A stretch of DNA of 64,000 bases from Kribbella jejuensis. Lineage in GTDB: Bacteria > Actinomycetota > Actinomycetes > Propionibacteriales > Kribbellaceae. The position numbers and the translations under genes were made by a program. The stretch is from assembly GCF_006715085.1 (NCBI RefSeq), contig NZ_VFMM01000001.1, forward strand, positions 3,963,118 to 4,027,117, read 5' to 3'. Shown one piece after another: positions 1 through 7,973 of this stretch. Under the pieces are notes generated by a model. That model saw only the letters and a program-made list of their open reading frames with translations, did no database searches and was not told where the DNA came from. Numbering within the stretch: the stretch's first letter is position 1; each line of letters starts with the position of its first letter.

Positions 1-26
1 TGATCTTCTAGACAGGGAGTTGGATC

Positions 27-1433
27 GTGGGCGAGCAGACAGCACCGTCAGGGGCGCCGATCGTCGTCATCGGTGCGGGCCCGATCGGCCTGGCGGCAGC
101 CGCGCATCTCGCAGAACGTGGGCTGGACTTCGTCGTACTGGAATCCGGGCCGAGCGTCGCGGCGGCGATCGAGGAATGGCGGCACGTGAAGCTGTTCAGC
201 CCGTGGCGCTACGACATAGACAGCGCGGCCCGCCGGTTGCTCGAAGGCATCGAGTGGACCGAACCGGACCTCGGCACGCTGCCCACTGGCGGCGACCTCA
301 TCGACGCATACCTGGAGCCGCTGACCAAGACCCCGCAGTTGAACGACCGCATCCGGTACGACGCTCAGGTCGTCGCGGTGACGCGGGTCGGGTTCGATCG
401 CATCCGCACCGCCGGTCGCGAGGCTGCGCCGTTCCTGATCCGGCTCGCGGACGGTACCGAACTGTTGGCGTCAGCCGTGATCGACGCGGCCGGTACCTGG
501 CGCAAGCCGAACGTCCTCGGTGGTTCCGGCATCCCGGCCCGCGGTGAGATCGACAGCGCCGAAGGTGTCGCGCGGGCCTTGCCCGACGTGCTCGGAGCGG
601 ACCGGGAGCGCTACGCGGGTCGTCGTACTGCTGTCGTCGGCGCCGGCCACTCCGCCGCGACAACGCTGCTCGACCTCGGCCGGCTCGCCGAGGAGGAACC
701 CGGTACCGAGATCGTGTGGGTGGTCCGCGGTACCGACCAGGCCCGCACCTATGGCGGCGGCGACGCCGACGAACTGCCGGCCCGTGGCGCGCTCGGCTCA
801 CGGCTGAAGGATCTCGTGCAGTCGGGGCGCGTCGAACTGATCAGCTCCTTCCGGATCGAATCCATTGGCATGACCAACGGCCGCGTCGTACTCACGTCCG
901 GCGAACGAACCGTGATCGCCGACACCGTGGTCAACTCCACCGGCTTCCGGCCCGACCATGACATGGTCTCCGAACTGCGCCTGGACCTGGACCCGATCCT
1001 GGGATCCACGCGCGCCCTCGCGCCGCTGATCGACCCGAACCAGCATTCCTGCGGCACCGTCCCACCGCACGGCGTCGACGAGCTCGCGCATCCCGAACCC
1101 GGCTACTACGCCGTGGGCGCGAAGTCGTACGGCCGGGCGCCGACGTTCCTGCTCGCCACCGGCTACGAGCAGGCCCGCTCGGTCGTCGCGGCCCTGGCCG
1201 GTGACTGGGAGGCCGCCCGTGATGTGCAGCTCGACCTTCCCGAGACCGGTGTCTGTTCGTCCAACCTCGTCTACGGCGGATCGGCCGAGGAGACCGGCGG
1301 TTGCTGCGGTCCGGCACCGCAGGCCGTCGAGATCTCCGCGCCGGCCGGTCGTGGACTGGCCACCGGGATCAGTGGCGGTCTCCTGGCCGTGATCGACGAC
1401 AAGCCGGCCACCCAGTCGGGCTGCTGCAACTGA
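27..1433 (+). CDS. Flavoprotein monooxygenase, possibly ArsO-like
   Basis: A 468-residue NAD(P)/FAD-dependent oxidoreductase. An FAD Rossmann motif (VIGAGPIGLAAAAHL) lies near residues 14-28, and a second NADPH-type motif (VVGAGHSAATT) lies near residue 205, the two-nucleotide layout of flavin-containing monooxygenases. The GTG start has a GGGAG ribosome site 7 bases upstream. The C-terminal tail carries Cys410, a Cys426-Cys427 pair and a terminal Cys-Cys-Asn, which is unusual for a plain monooxygenase and suggests binding of a thiophilic metalloid. It overlaps the MFS gene by one base (TGATG). Flavoproteins of this type occur in arsenic operons (ArsO), but no ars gene is visible here, so the substrate is inferred. 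Any upstream partner is outside the window. Confidence 0.8.
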   Translation: MGEQTAPSGAPIVVIGAGPIGLAAAAHLAERGLDFVVLESGPSVAAAIEEWRHVKLFSPWRYDIDSAARRLLEGIEWTEPDLGTLPTGGDLIDAYLEPLTKTPQLNDRIRYDAQVVAVTRVGFDRIRTAGREAAPFLIRLADGTELLASAVIDAAGTWRKPNVLGGSGIPARGEIDSAEGVARALPDVLGADRERYAGRRTAVVGAGHSAATTLLDLGRLAEEEPGTEIVWVVRGTDQARTYGGGDADELPARGALGSRLKDLVQSGRVELISSFRIESIGMTNGRVVLTSGERTVIADTVVNSTGFRPDHDMVSELRLDLDPILGSTRALAPLIDPNQHSCGTVPPHGVDELAHPEPGYYAVGAKSYGRAPTFLLATGYEQARSVVAALAGDWEAARDVQLDLPETGVCSSNLVYGGSAEETGGCCGPAPQAVEISAPAGRGLATGISGGLLAVIDDKPATQSGCCN

Positions 1434-2671
1434 TGACATCCACCACGACCGGTGCCGCGACTGACGCGTCCGGTCGCGGTGGCATGCGCCGTGAGGTGGT
1501 CGCGGCGTTGGCGGTGACCACGACCGTCAGCTACGGCGTCTTGTACTACGCGTTCAGCGCGCTGCTGGAGCCGATGCGCCTCGAGTTGCGGATCTCAGCG
1601 ACGGCCGCCACGGGTGCGCTGACACTGGCCTCGCTGGTGAGCGCGGTCCTGGCGATCCCGGTCGGGCGCCGGCTTGATGCGCGCGGCGGTCACGGGGTCA
1701 TGAGCTTCGGTTCGATCGTCGCCGCAGGCTCGGTGCTCGCGTGGTCCCACGTTCAAAGTCTTGCCCAGCTGTACGCAGTATTCGTTGCCATCGGCATTGC
1801 GTCGGCGATGGTGCTCTATCCGCCGGCGTTCGCGGTGGTCGTCGCAGTCACGGCCCCCGAGTGCCGGACAACCGCACTCCTGGGCATCACCCTGGTGGCG
1901 GGGTTCGCCAGCTCGATCTTCATCCCGCTCAGCGGCCAGCTCATCCACGCCTACGGGTGGCGCCAGACACTCGCCATCCTGGCCGCGACCATCGCCATCA
2001 TCACCGTGCCGCTCCATGTCATCGCGCTGCGCCATACGCGCCCACCCGCACCCAGGACGCGGCACCCCGCAGCGGAAGGTGCCCCGTCACGGGTGCTGCA
2101 TGACGCCGGATTCTGGCTGGTCGCCGCCGCGTTCGTTCTGCACAGCGCCGCGCTCGCGGTCATCGGCGTCCACCTGGTCACCTACCTCACCAAGCTCGGG
2201 CATCCGCCCACGACCGCCGCAACACTGGCCGGACTGCTCGGCCTGCTGTCGGTCACGGGTCGCGTGCTGGTGACGGTGCTGCGCCGGTGGTTGCCGATCA
2301 CATCGGTCACCGCTGTGATCGTCACCGCACAAGGCGCGGCGCTCGGTCTGCTGCCTCTCGCCGGGCGTTCGACCAGCGGAGCAGTGATGTGTCTGGTCGC
2401 GTTCGGCCTGGGTTTCGGGGTCGCTTCGCTGGCGAAACCTGCCATCCTGCTCGACCGCTACGGCGACCACGGCTATGCCACCATCGCCGGCATTCTCAGT
2501 ACGCCGACCACGGTCGCGGCCGCGTTCGCACCGCTGGTCGCTGCCGCACTGGCCACCGCGATCGGCTACACGACGCTCATCCTCACCGCCGCGGCAGCCT
2601 GCGTGCTCGCCGGTCTCAGCCTCGCAACTTCCAGCCGCATCCCACAACCTGAGTCGACTGTCGGCAGGTGA
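1433..2671 (+). CDS. MFS transporter coupled to the flavoprotein
   Basis: A 412-residue major facilitator with about 12 hydrophobic segments. The loop after helix 2 has the MFS signature GRRLDARGG. An in-frame reading extends upstream to 1301, but the ATG at 1433, overlapping the stop of the flavoprotein gene, fits translational coupling and removes a non-hydrophobic arginine-rich leader. The coupling suggests that it exports the product or substrate of the monooxygenase, possibly a metalloid species. Substrate specificity cannot be read from the sequence. Confidence 0.82.
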   Translation: MTSTTTGAATDASGRGGMRREVVAALAVTTTVSYGVLYYAFSALLEPMRLELRISATAATGALTLASLVSAVLAIPVGRRLDARGGHGVMSFGSIVAAGSVLAWSHVQSLAQLYAVFVAIGIASAMVLYPPAFAVVVAVTAPECRTTALLGITLVAGFASSIFIPLSGQLIHAYGWRQTLAILAATIAIITVPLHVIALRHTRPPAPRTRHPAAEGAPSRVLHDAGFWLVAAAFVLHSAALAVIGVHLVTYLTKLGHPPTTAATLAGLLGLLSVTGRVLVTVLRRWLPITSVTAVIVTAQGAALGLLPLAGRSTSGAVMCLVAFGLGFGVASLAKPAILLDRYGDHGYATIAGILSTPTTVAAAFAPLVAAALATAIGYTTLILTAAAACVLAGLSLATSSRIPQPESTVGR

Positions 2672-2754
2672 TAGCCGGAGGGTGGGTGGGAGCGTGTGGA
2701 GCGGGTGCGGGAGGGAGCGGAGCGACCGGAGCACCTGCGCAGCACGCGGGGGGA

Positions 2755-3540
2755 CTACACCAGGCGGAGGCGGTCTATTTCTTCGTCGCTTAGTACTACG
2801 TCCAAGGAGGCCAGGACTTCGGGGAGGTCTGCCGGCGGGACCGACCGCTCGGTGGGGGGAGTGTTGGGGTGTTCGGTGGTGAGGGTGTTGCCTACTAGGC
2901 GGCGGACTTCGCCTTCGGCTACTCGCATGACGACCGGGCGGCCGGTGAAGGGGGAGTGGGGGTGGGTGGAGACGTAGTGGTGGTAGACCTCGTAGTCGAT
3001 GGGGCGGACCGGTTCGTCGTTCGAGGCGTGTTGGGGGATCCAGCCTTCGGGGGTCTGTTTCGAGAGGGTCCAGACGTCGCCGTCCTGGGTGAGGCGGTGG
3101 TCCCAGCCGGCCTGGTCGACCACCACACCGTCCTTCAGCGGCGTCGGGTACAGCTGGCCGGCGCCGAACCCTACGTCGGCCAGGAACTCCTCGCCCGCCA
3201 CCCCCACCTTCAGCAGTGCGTGTGTACGCGGTCCGGCTTTGTGCGGTTGCACCCGCGCCACCCGCCGTACGACGTCGAATCCGAGCTGTTCCAGTGCCGC
3301 TCCGAACAACAGCGCGTGCTCGTAGCAGTACCCGCCGCGCTGCCGGCCGACCAGTTTCGCCTGGATCGCTTCGAGCGAGATCCCGGGATGCGTGCCGAGG
3401 ATCACGTCGATGTTCTCGAAGGGGATTGCCAGGACGTGCGCGCGGTGCAGGCTGCGTAACGCCTCCGGGGAGGGCGCGACCCGGTCGTGGCCGATCCGTG
3501 CCAGGTAGGCGTCCAGGTCGAGGCTCTCGATGTTCCACAT
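2755..3540 (-). CDS. nat: Arylamine N-acetyltransferase
   Basis: A 261-residue NAT-family enzyme that transfers acetyl from acetyl-CoA to arylamines or hydrazines. The family triad is visible: Cys in RGGYCYEHA (about residue 72), His in RTHALLK (about 107) and Asp in LADVGFG (about 122). The ATG at 3540 is preceded by GAGGTGG at a good distance; a start three codons upstream (3549) is possible. It lies 24 bases after the VOC gene on the same strand and may be the last gene of the SDR-led run. The 3' half uses almost only C- and A-ending codons, unlike the 5' half. Confidence 0.9.
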   Translation of the reverse strand: MWNIESLDLDAYLARIGHDRVAPSPEALRSLHRAHVLAIPFENIDVILGTHPGISLEAIQAKLVGRQRGGYCYEHALLFGAALEQLGFDVVRRVARVQPHKAGPRTHALLKVGVAGEEFLADVGFGAGQLYPTPLKDGVVVDQAGWDHRLTQDGDVWTLSKQTPEGWIPQHASNDEPVRPIDYEVYHHYVSTHPHSPFTGRPVVMRVAEGEVRRLVGNTLTTEHPNTPPTERSVPPADLPEVLASLDVVLSDEEIDRLRLV

Positions 3541-3564
3541 ACCCACCACCTCAACAGTTCCAGT

Positions 3565-3960
3565 TCACTTGAGGTCAAGTTCGGTGAACAACGTGAGCTG
3601 TATCCCGCCCGGTGTCTCCAGCCGCGCGTTCAGCGAGTTCCACGGCGTGCGCGTCGGCTCGGCGAGCACCGTCGCGCCGGCGTCGGCCAGTTGCCGCGTG
3701 GTCGCCGCCGAGTCCTCGACCTCGAACGCGACCCGGTACTTCCCGGCCACCCGCCGCCCGACCTCGACCGCGTCGATGAAGTCGGCCTGCCCGGGATCGG
3801 CGATCTCCAGGGTCGCGCGTTCCACCTCGAGGATCGTCACGCGCCCGTCCGGCGACGAGTACGACGCCCGCTCGGGCAGCCCGAGTACGTCGCGGTAGAA
3901 CGCGACCGCCTCCTCGTAGTCGTCCGCCGTGACCACCAACCGCAGCTCTTTGACACTCAT
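3565..3960 (-). CDS. VOC family (glyoxalase/bleomycin-resistance fold) protein
   Basis: A 131-residue single-domain vicinal-oxygen-chelate protein with two beta-alpha-beta-beta-beta halves: YEEAVAFYRDVLGL in the first and NSLNARLETPGGIQLTLF near the end. Members bind a metal and act on small electrophiles or sequester drugs; the substrate here is unknown. The ATG at 3960 is chosen because translation upstream of it runs through the neighbouring SnoaL-like gene. It sits 11 bases behind that gene in the same direction, so it is probably cotranscribed. Confidence 0.82.
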   Translation of the reverse strand: MSVKELRLVVTADDYEEAVAFYRDVLGLPERASYSSPDGRVTILEVERATLEIADPGQADFIDAVEVGRRVAGKYRVAFEVEDSAATTRQLADAGATVLAEPTRTPWNSLNARLETPGGIQLTLFTELDLK

Positions 3961-3971
3961 GCAGTCAGTAT

Positions 3972-4310
3972 CTACAACCGCGACACCTGATAGTGCGCGA
4001 TCAGCCCGTCGGCGATCAGCACGCTGAGATTGACGGTGATCGTCGGCCGGTCGGTGAAGGTGAAATCGACGGTCAGGTACGCGAGCAGCAGGTTCTCTGC
4101 GAGCTCTCGAGTCTCCAATACCTTGTACTGCGGTGACATCCCGATCGGCTGCGCGTCGTAGTACTCGTAGACCGCGTCGCGGCCAACACCGTACGGATGC
4201 AGGCCCTGGAAGATCGCGTCCTTGGTGAAGAGCGCGGCGACCCGCGCAGGGTCGTGGTCGTCGATGGCCGACTTCCATTGGTCGAGAATGTTTGTGAGTG
4301 CGGTGTTCAT
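3972..4310 (-). CDS. SnoaL/NTF2-like protein
   Basis: A 112-residue protein with the cone-shaped NTF2-like pattern: an N-terminal helix (ILDQWKSAIDDHDPARVAALFTKDAIF) followed by mixed strands. Family members are small cyclases, isomerases, hydrolases or ligand-binding proteins; no activity can be assigned. Its start overlaps the stop of the upstream MFS gene by four bases, implying translational coupling in the SDR-MFS-SnoaL-VOC run. Confidence 0.78.
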   Translation of the reverse strand: MNTALTNILDQWKSAIDDHDPARVAALFTKDAIFQGLHPYGVGRDAVYEYYDAQPIGMSPQYKVLETRELAENLLLAYLTVDFTFTDRPTITVNLSVLIADGLIAHYQVSRL

Positions 4311-5401
4311 GCGAATCTCCTCGTGGGGTGGCGGACCGGCAGCGCGGCGGTCGCTGCGAGCGCGACGACAGCGGCGCTGACCAGGAGCGCTTCGTGGTAT
4401 CCGTTGTGCAGTAGGGGGCCGACGGCGAGTGGTCCGATGATCTGGCCGAGGCTGTAGCCGACTGTGAGTACGGCGACCGCATGCGGGACCTGCAGTTGGG
4501 TGCCGAGTGCGATCGCGAGGTTGGCGACGCCGAGGAACGTGGCGCCGAAGAGCGCTGCCGAGATGAGTGCGGCGGCGACTCCGTGGACGATCGTGGGTAG
4601 CGCGATGCCGATCGCCTGCAGGATGAGGGCGCTGAGCAACAGCGTGGGGCGGGACCAGCGGCGGCTCAGGGCGGCCCACACAACGGTTGACGGAACGGCG
4701 GCCAGGCCGACCACGATCCACGCGCTGTTCCCGACCGGTCCGGAGGCCGTTTCGTTGATCGCGGCAACCAGGAAGGTGCCGGCGATGATGTAGCCGATTC
4801 CTTCCAAGGTGTAGCTGGTCAGCAGCGCGTTGAAGTGCCAGGATCTGCGATGCGCGGTGCTGACGGAAAGCGTTGACGTTGCGGCGGTCAGGTGCCAGGC
4901 CGGAATGGTGCAGGCGAGAGTGAGTACGGCACTGATCCACCAGGCGGTACGCCAGTTGCCGCCGGCAAGTACTGCGCCGGAGAGCGCGATGCCGGCGCCG
5001 ACTCCTCCCCCGAACGTCCAGCCGACGTGGTGGCTGGGGAGGCGGTGCAGTACGGCGTTGACCGCGATCACGAAAACGAGTGCGCTCGCGATGCCGGCGA
5101 TCAGTCGGAGGACCAACCACAGCGAGTGATCCACGGGCATCAGCGCGAGGGTCACGGCGAGGACGATGAGCGACAGGCGGAGCGTCCAGCGCGAGTGGAC
5201 CAGCCGCGGCACCACGACCGCCGCCACTGCACCGGCGAGGTAGCCGGTGTAGTTGGCGGTCGCCAGTGCCGCGCCCAGCCGAGGGGTCAGGCCGGCCTGT
5301 GCGTGCATCATCGGCAGGATGGGCGTGTAGGCGAACCGCCCGATTCCCATCCCACCGGCCAACGCCGCCGCCCCACGCCCGGCCAAACCCCATGCCCTCA
5401 T
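4307..5401 (-). CDS. YbfB/YjiJ family MFS transporter
   Basis: A 364-residue membrane protein of about 12 helices. The N-terminal GGMGIGRFAYTPILPMM matches the opening of YbfB/YjiJ-type major facilitators, a group of uncharacterised small-molecule transporters. It begins two bases after the SDR stop and overlaps the SnoaL-like gene by four bases, so it belongs to a tight operon likely controlled by the divergent LysR regulator. Confidence 0.82.
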   Translation of the reverse strand: MRAWGLAGRGAAALAGGMGIGRFAYTPILPMMHAQAGLTPRLGAALATANYTGYLAGAVAAVVVPRLVHSRWTLRLSLIVLAVTLALMPVDHSLWLVLRLIAGIASALVFVIAVNAVLHRLPSHHVGWTFGGGVGAGIALSGAVLAGGNWRTAWWISAVLTLACTIPAWHLTAATSTLSVSTAHRRSWHFNALLTSYTLEGIGYIIAGTFLVAAINETASGPVGNSAWIVVGLAAVPSTVVWAALSRRWSRPTLLLSALILQAIGIALPTIVHGVAAALISAALFGATFLGVANLAIALGTQLQVPHAVAVLTVGYSLGQIIGPLAVGPLLHNGYHEALLVSAAVVALAATAALPVRHPTRRFA

Positions 5402-5403
5402 TG

Positions 5404-6102
5404 TCAGTGGCCTGCCTGCTGGCCGCCGTCGACGTGCAGTACTTCGCCGGTGACGAACTTGGCGGTCTCCAGGTACGTGACCGCGTCGACGATCTCGTCG
5501 ATTTCGCCGAGTCGGCCGACCGGGTGGAGTGCCGCGAGGAACTCGTGCGTTTCCTCCGGGTGCATCGGCGTACGGATCACGCCAGGAGCAACGGCGTTCA
5601 CCCGGATCCCGCGGGCGGCGTACTCCGTGGCGAGCGACTTCGTCACCGAGTTCAGGCCGCCCTTGGTGAGTGAGGCCAGCGCCGACGGGACCGAGCTGTA
5701 CGCGTGTGTCGCGAAGCTCGTGGTGATGTTCACAACGTGTCCGCCGTCGCCGTCGAGCATCGCCGCGATCGCCCGCCGGGTGATGTCGAAGAACCCTCGC
5801 AGGTTCACTCCGGTGATCTGCTCGTAGTCCTCGTCGGTGTACTCGGTGAACGGCTTCGCCACGAAGATCCCGGCGTTGTTCACCAACGTGTCGATCCGTC
5901 CGAATTCCTCCAGCCCGCGCTCGATCACAGCAGCCCCGACGCCGGGCGTGGCCAGATCGCCGGCCACGGTCAGTACGTCAGGATCGCCCGAGGCCGGGAT
6001 CGTCCGCGAGTTCGCCACCACGGCGTACCCGAGCTTCCGATAGGCCGTCACCAGTCCTGCCCCGATGCCCTGGGACGCTCCGGTGATCACAGCAACCTTC
6101 AT
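5404..6102 (-). CDS. SDR-fold protein lacking the catalytic tyrosine
   Basis: A 232-residue classical short-chain dehydrogenase fold: the cofactor motif TGASQGIG at residues 7-14, NNAG at 75-78, a Ser-rich strand (NITTSF) and the C-terminal VTGEVLHVDGG. The YxxxK catalytic pair is altered: Lys147 is present, but residue 143, where Tyr belongs, is Ala (ALASLTKGG). Either it uses a different acid/base residue or it is not a conventional oxidoreductase. It leads the operon and is divergent from the LysR gene. Confidence 0.85.
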   Translation of the reverse strand: MKVAVITGASQGIGAGLVTAYRKLGYAVVANSRTIPASGDPDVLTVAGDLATPGVGAAVIERGLEEFGRIDTLVNNAGIFVAKPFTEYTDEDYEQITGVNLRGFFDITRRAIAAMLDGDGGHVVNITTSFATHAYSSVPSALASLTKGGLNSVTKSLATEYAARGIRVNAVAPGVIRTPMHPEETHEFLAALHPVGRLGEIDEIVDAVTYLETAKFVTGEVLHVDGGQQAGH

Positions 6103-6130
6103 GTTTCCTCCGTTTCGAAATCCTTTCTTC

Positions 6131-6146
6131 TTCGATGGTTATCGAA
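6131..6146. promoter_or_regulatory. Inverted repeat in the SDR/LysR intergenic region
   Basis: TTCGAT-GGTT-ATCGAA has perfect 6-base arms in the 110-base gap between the divergent SDR and LysR genes. Interrupted dyads of this size are typical LysR-type regulator sites, so this is a candidate binding box for the adjacent regulator. Binding is inferred. Confidence 0.5.
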
Positions 6147-6173
6147 CCTCCGGTGCTTTTCCACGACCGGTTA

Positions 6174-6189
6174 CCTCCCAGCTGGGAGG
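6174..6189. promoter_or_regulatory. Perfect 16-bp palindrome ahead of the LysR gene
   Basis: CCTCCCAGCTGGGAGG is a perfect palindrome ending 23 bases before the GTG start of the LysR gene. It overlaps the expected core promoter or leader and could be an autoregulatory site. It has no spacer and a different sequence from the 6131-6146 dyad, so the two sites may bind different proteins. Confidence 0.45.
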
Positions 6190-6212
6190 CGCGGCCTACT
6201 ACGCTGAGCAGC

Positions 6213-7133
6213 GTGGAGCTGCGGCAGTTGCGGTACTTCGTGGCGGTCGCCGAGGAACTGAACTTCGGGCGGGCCGCGGCCCGGCTGCACATCGCCGGTC
6301 CGTCCCTCTCGCAGCAGATCAAGTCGCTCGAGCGCGACCTCGGCGTACTGCTCTTCGAGCGCGACCGCCGCGCCGTCAAGCTCACGTCGTACGGCGAGAC
6401 GCTGCTGCCGCAGACGCGGGCACTCCTCGAGCAAGCCGACGAGCTGCGCCGCACGGCCAGAGGATTCGCCGCCAGCGAGCCGGTCCGTCTCGGCTACGTC
6501 AGCTGGCACCCACCCGATCTGCAAGAACGCGTTTCCGGCGTCGCCCAGCTCCTGGTCGACGCCTGGGTGATGCCGTCGCACACGCAGGCGCGGCGGGTCG
6601 CGGACGGCAGTGTCGACCTGGCGATCTGCTGGGTACGAGCAACCGATCTCGCCGAGCAGAACCTTCAGGGCCGCCTCCTCGGCGCGGACCGGTTGTTTGC
6701 CGTCGGCCACCAAGACACGCCGGTGGAAGCACGTCGAACCGTTGTCCTGGTCGATGCGGACACCGACGCGTGGGCCTCGTGGAACATCTATGCGATCGAG
6801 TTCGCCCGGGCCACGGGTGCGTCGGTCGTGCGCATCGACGACCACGGCATCACCGGTCCCGGCTTCTACGACCACGTACGGCGCCTCGGCCGACCCGTGA
6901 TCAGCTCACCGAAACGCGACGCGACGCCGCTCCCGCGGGGCCTGACCAGGCGGCCCGTCGTCGACCCGGTCCCGATCTGGACCTGGGCGCTCGTGTCACG
7001 TCAGGACGAGACGCGTCCCGCCGTACTCGCAACGATCGATGCGCTGACCGCGGACGTCACCGTCGACTACGACCCCGAGAAGGACTGGCTCCCGTCGGAC
7101 GATCCGTTCCGGGACGTCACCAGGCCTGGGTGA
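6213..7133 (+). CDS. LysR family transcriptional regulator
   Basis: A 306-residue LTTR. The N-terminal winged helix-turn-helix is unmistakable (ELRQLRYFVAVAEELNFG, then AARLHIAGPSLSQQIKSLE), followed by an effector-binding domain. The GTG at 6213 gives the standard LTTR N terminus; an in-frame ATG at 6135 would add 26 atypical residues encoded across the intergenic dyads. It is divergent from the SDR-MFS-SnoaL-VOC operon, the usual arrangement for its target. Its 3' end overlaps the convergent GntR gene by 17 bases. Confidence 0.88.
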   Translation: MELRQLRYFVAVAEELNFGRAAARLHIAGPSLSQQIKSLERDLGVLLFERDRRAVKLTSYGETLLPQTRALLEQADELRRTARGFAASEPVRLGYVSWHPPDLQERVSGVAQLLVDAWVMPSHTQARRVADGSVDLAICWVRATDLAEQNLQGRLLGADRLFAVGHQDTPVEARRTVVLVDADTDAWASWNIYAIEFARATGASVVRIDDHGITGPGFYDHVRRLGRPVISSPKRDATPLPRGLTRRPVVDPVPIWTWALVSRQDETRPAVLATIDALTADVTVDYDPEKDWLPSDDPFRDVTRPG

Positions 7134-7926
7134 GCGCGGTGCCACTCGGCGCGAGCCGATACCCGGAATGCGCGGAGAACGATGCGGACAGCGCGAACCT
7201 GTCACCGCGGACCAGCGTGTGCCGCCACTCCACCGGCCGGTTCTGCGCGCTGCCCTGGCGGACGATCGAGAACACCGCCGCGTCGTCCGGACAGTGCAGC
7301 ACCTTGCGCTCGGCCGCGCTCGGGTTGATCGCGCGGATGTCCTCGCTGCCGTGGTCGAGGACGATCCCGGTCCGGTTGGCGAGCTCGTTGTACAGGCTGG
7401 TATGCGTGAAGTCCGCGTCCAGCAACGGTTCCGCCAGCGTGGCCGGCAGCCAGACCCGGTCGAGGGCGAGCGGCTCGCCACCGGCGTACCGCAACCGCTC
7501 GAGATACAGCAGCGGGATCGACTCCTCGAGTTCGAGCCGGGCCGCGATCACCCCGTCGGCGCGGACGTCGAGTGCCCGGACCACGCTGCGCTGAGGGAGC
7601 CCGGCTGCCTCGACCGAGGAGAACAGGCTGTAGAGCGCGCCCATCGGCTGCCGGATCTCCGGCGCGGCCGCGACCCGCGGCTGCCGGCCGCGCTCGGCGA
7701 CGATCAGCCCGTCGGTGCGCAACTGCCCGAGCGCCTGGCGAACCGTGTGCCGGCTGACCTCGTACTCGTCGACGAGTGCGAGTTCGCCCGGGAAGGCGTT
7801 GTCGAACTCTCCGGAGCGCAGTCGCCGGACGAGGTCCGCCTGCAACTGCTTCCAGAGCGGCTCGCCGCCGCCACGCTCGAGTTTCCGCACACGCCGTCCT
7901 TCCGGAGTTGCCAAATGTCCGGTCAT
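7117..7926 (-). CDS. GntR/HutC (UTRA) transcriptional regulator
   Basis: A 269-residue regulator: an N-terminal winged helix-turn-helix (about residues 20-90, with ALVDEYEVSRHTVRQALGQLRTDG) and a UTRA ligand-binding domain from about residue 100. HutC-type members sense small metabolites. It is divergent from the YeiH-like transporter gene with only 47 bases between the starts, and a perfect GTAC-centred palindrome lies in that gap, so autoregulation together with transporter control is likely. Confidence 0.88.
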   Translation of the reverse strand: MTGHLATPEGRRVRKLERGGGEPLWKQLQADLVRRLRSGEFDNAFPGELALVDEYEVSRHTVRQALGQLRTDGLIVAERGRQPRVAAAPEIRQPMGALYSLFSSVEAAGLPQRSVVRALDVRADGVIAARLELEESIPLLYLERLRYAGGEPLALDRVWLPATLAEPLLDADFTHTSLYNELANRTGIVLDHGSEDIRAINPSAAERKVLHCPDDAAVFSIVRQGSAQNRPVEWRHTLVRGDRFALSASFSAHSGYRLAPSGTALTQAW

Positions 7927-7937
7927 CTCCTACCTTG

Positions 7938-7951
7938 AATGTACGTACATT
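7938..7951. promoter_or_regulatory. Probable GntR-family operator
   Basis: AATGTACGTACATT is a 14-base perfect palindrome located 12 bases from the GntR start and 22 bases from the transporter start. HutC-type GntR regulators recognise GT-N(x)-AC dyads, which this contains. Its position would let one bound dimer repress both divergent promoters. Confidence 0.65.
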
Positions 7952-7973
7952 TCTGGCAGAAGGGAACCGGCTG

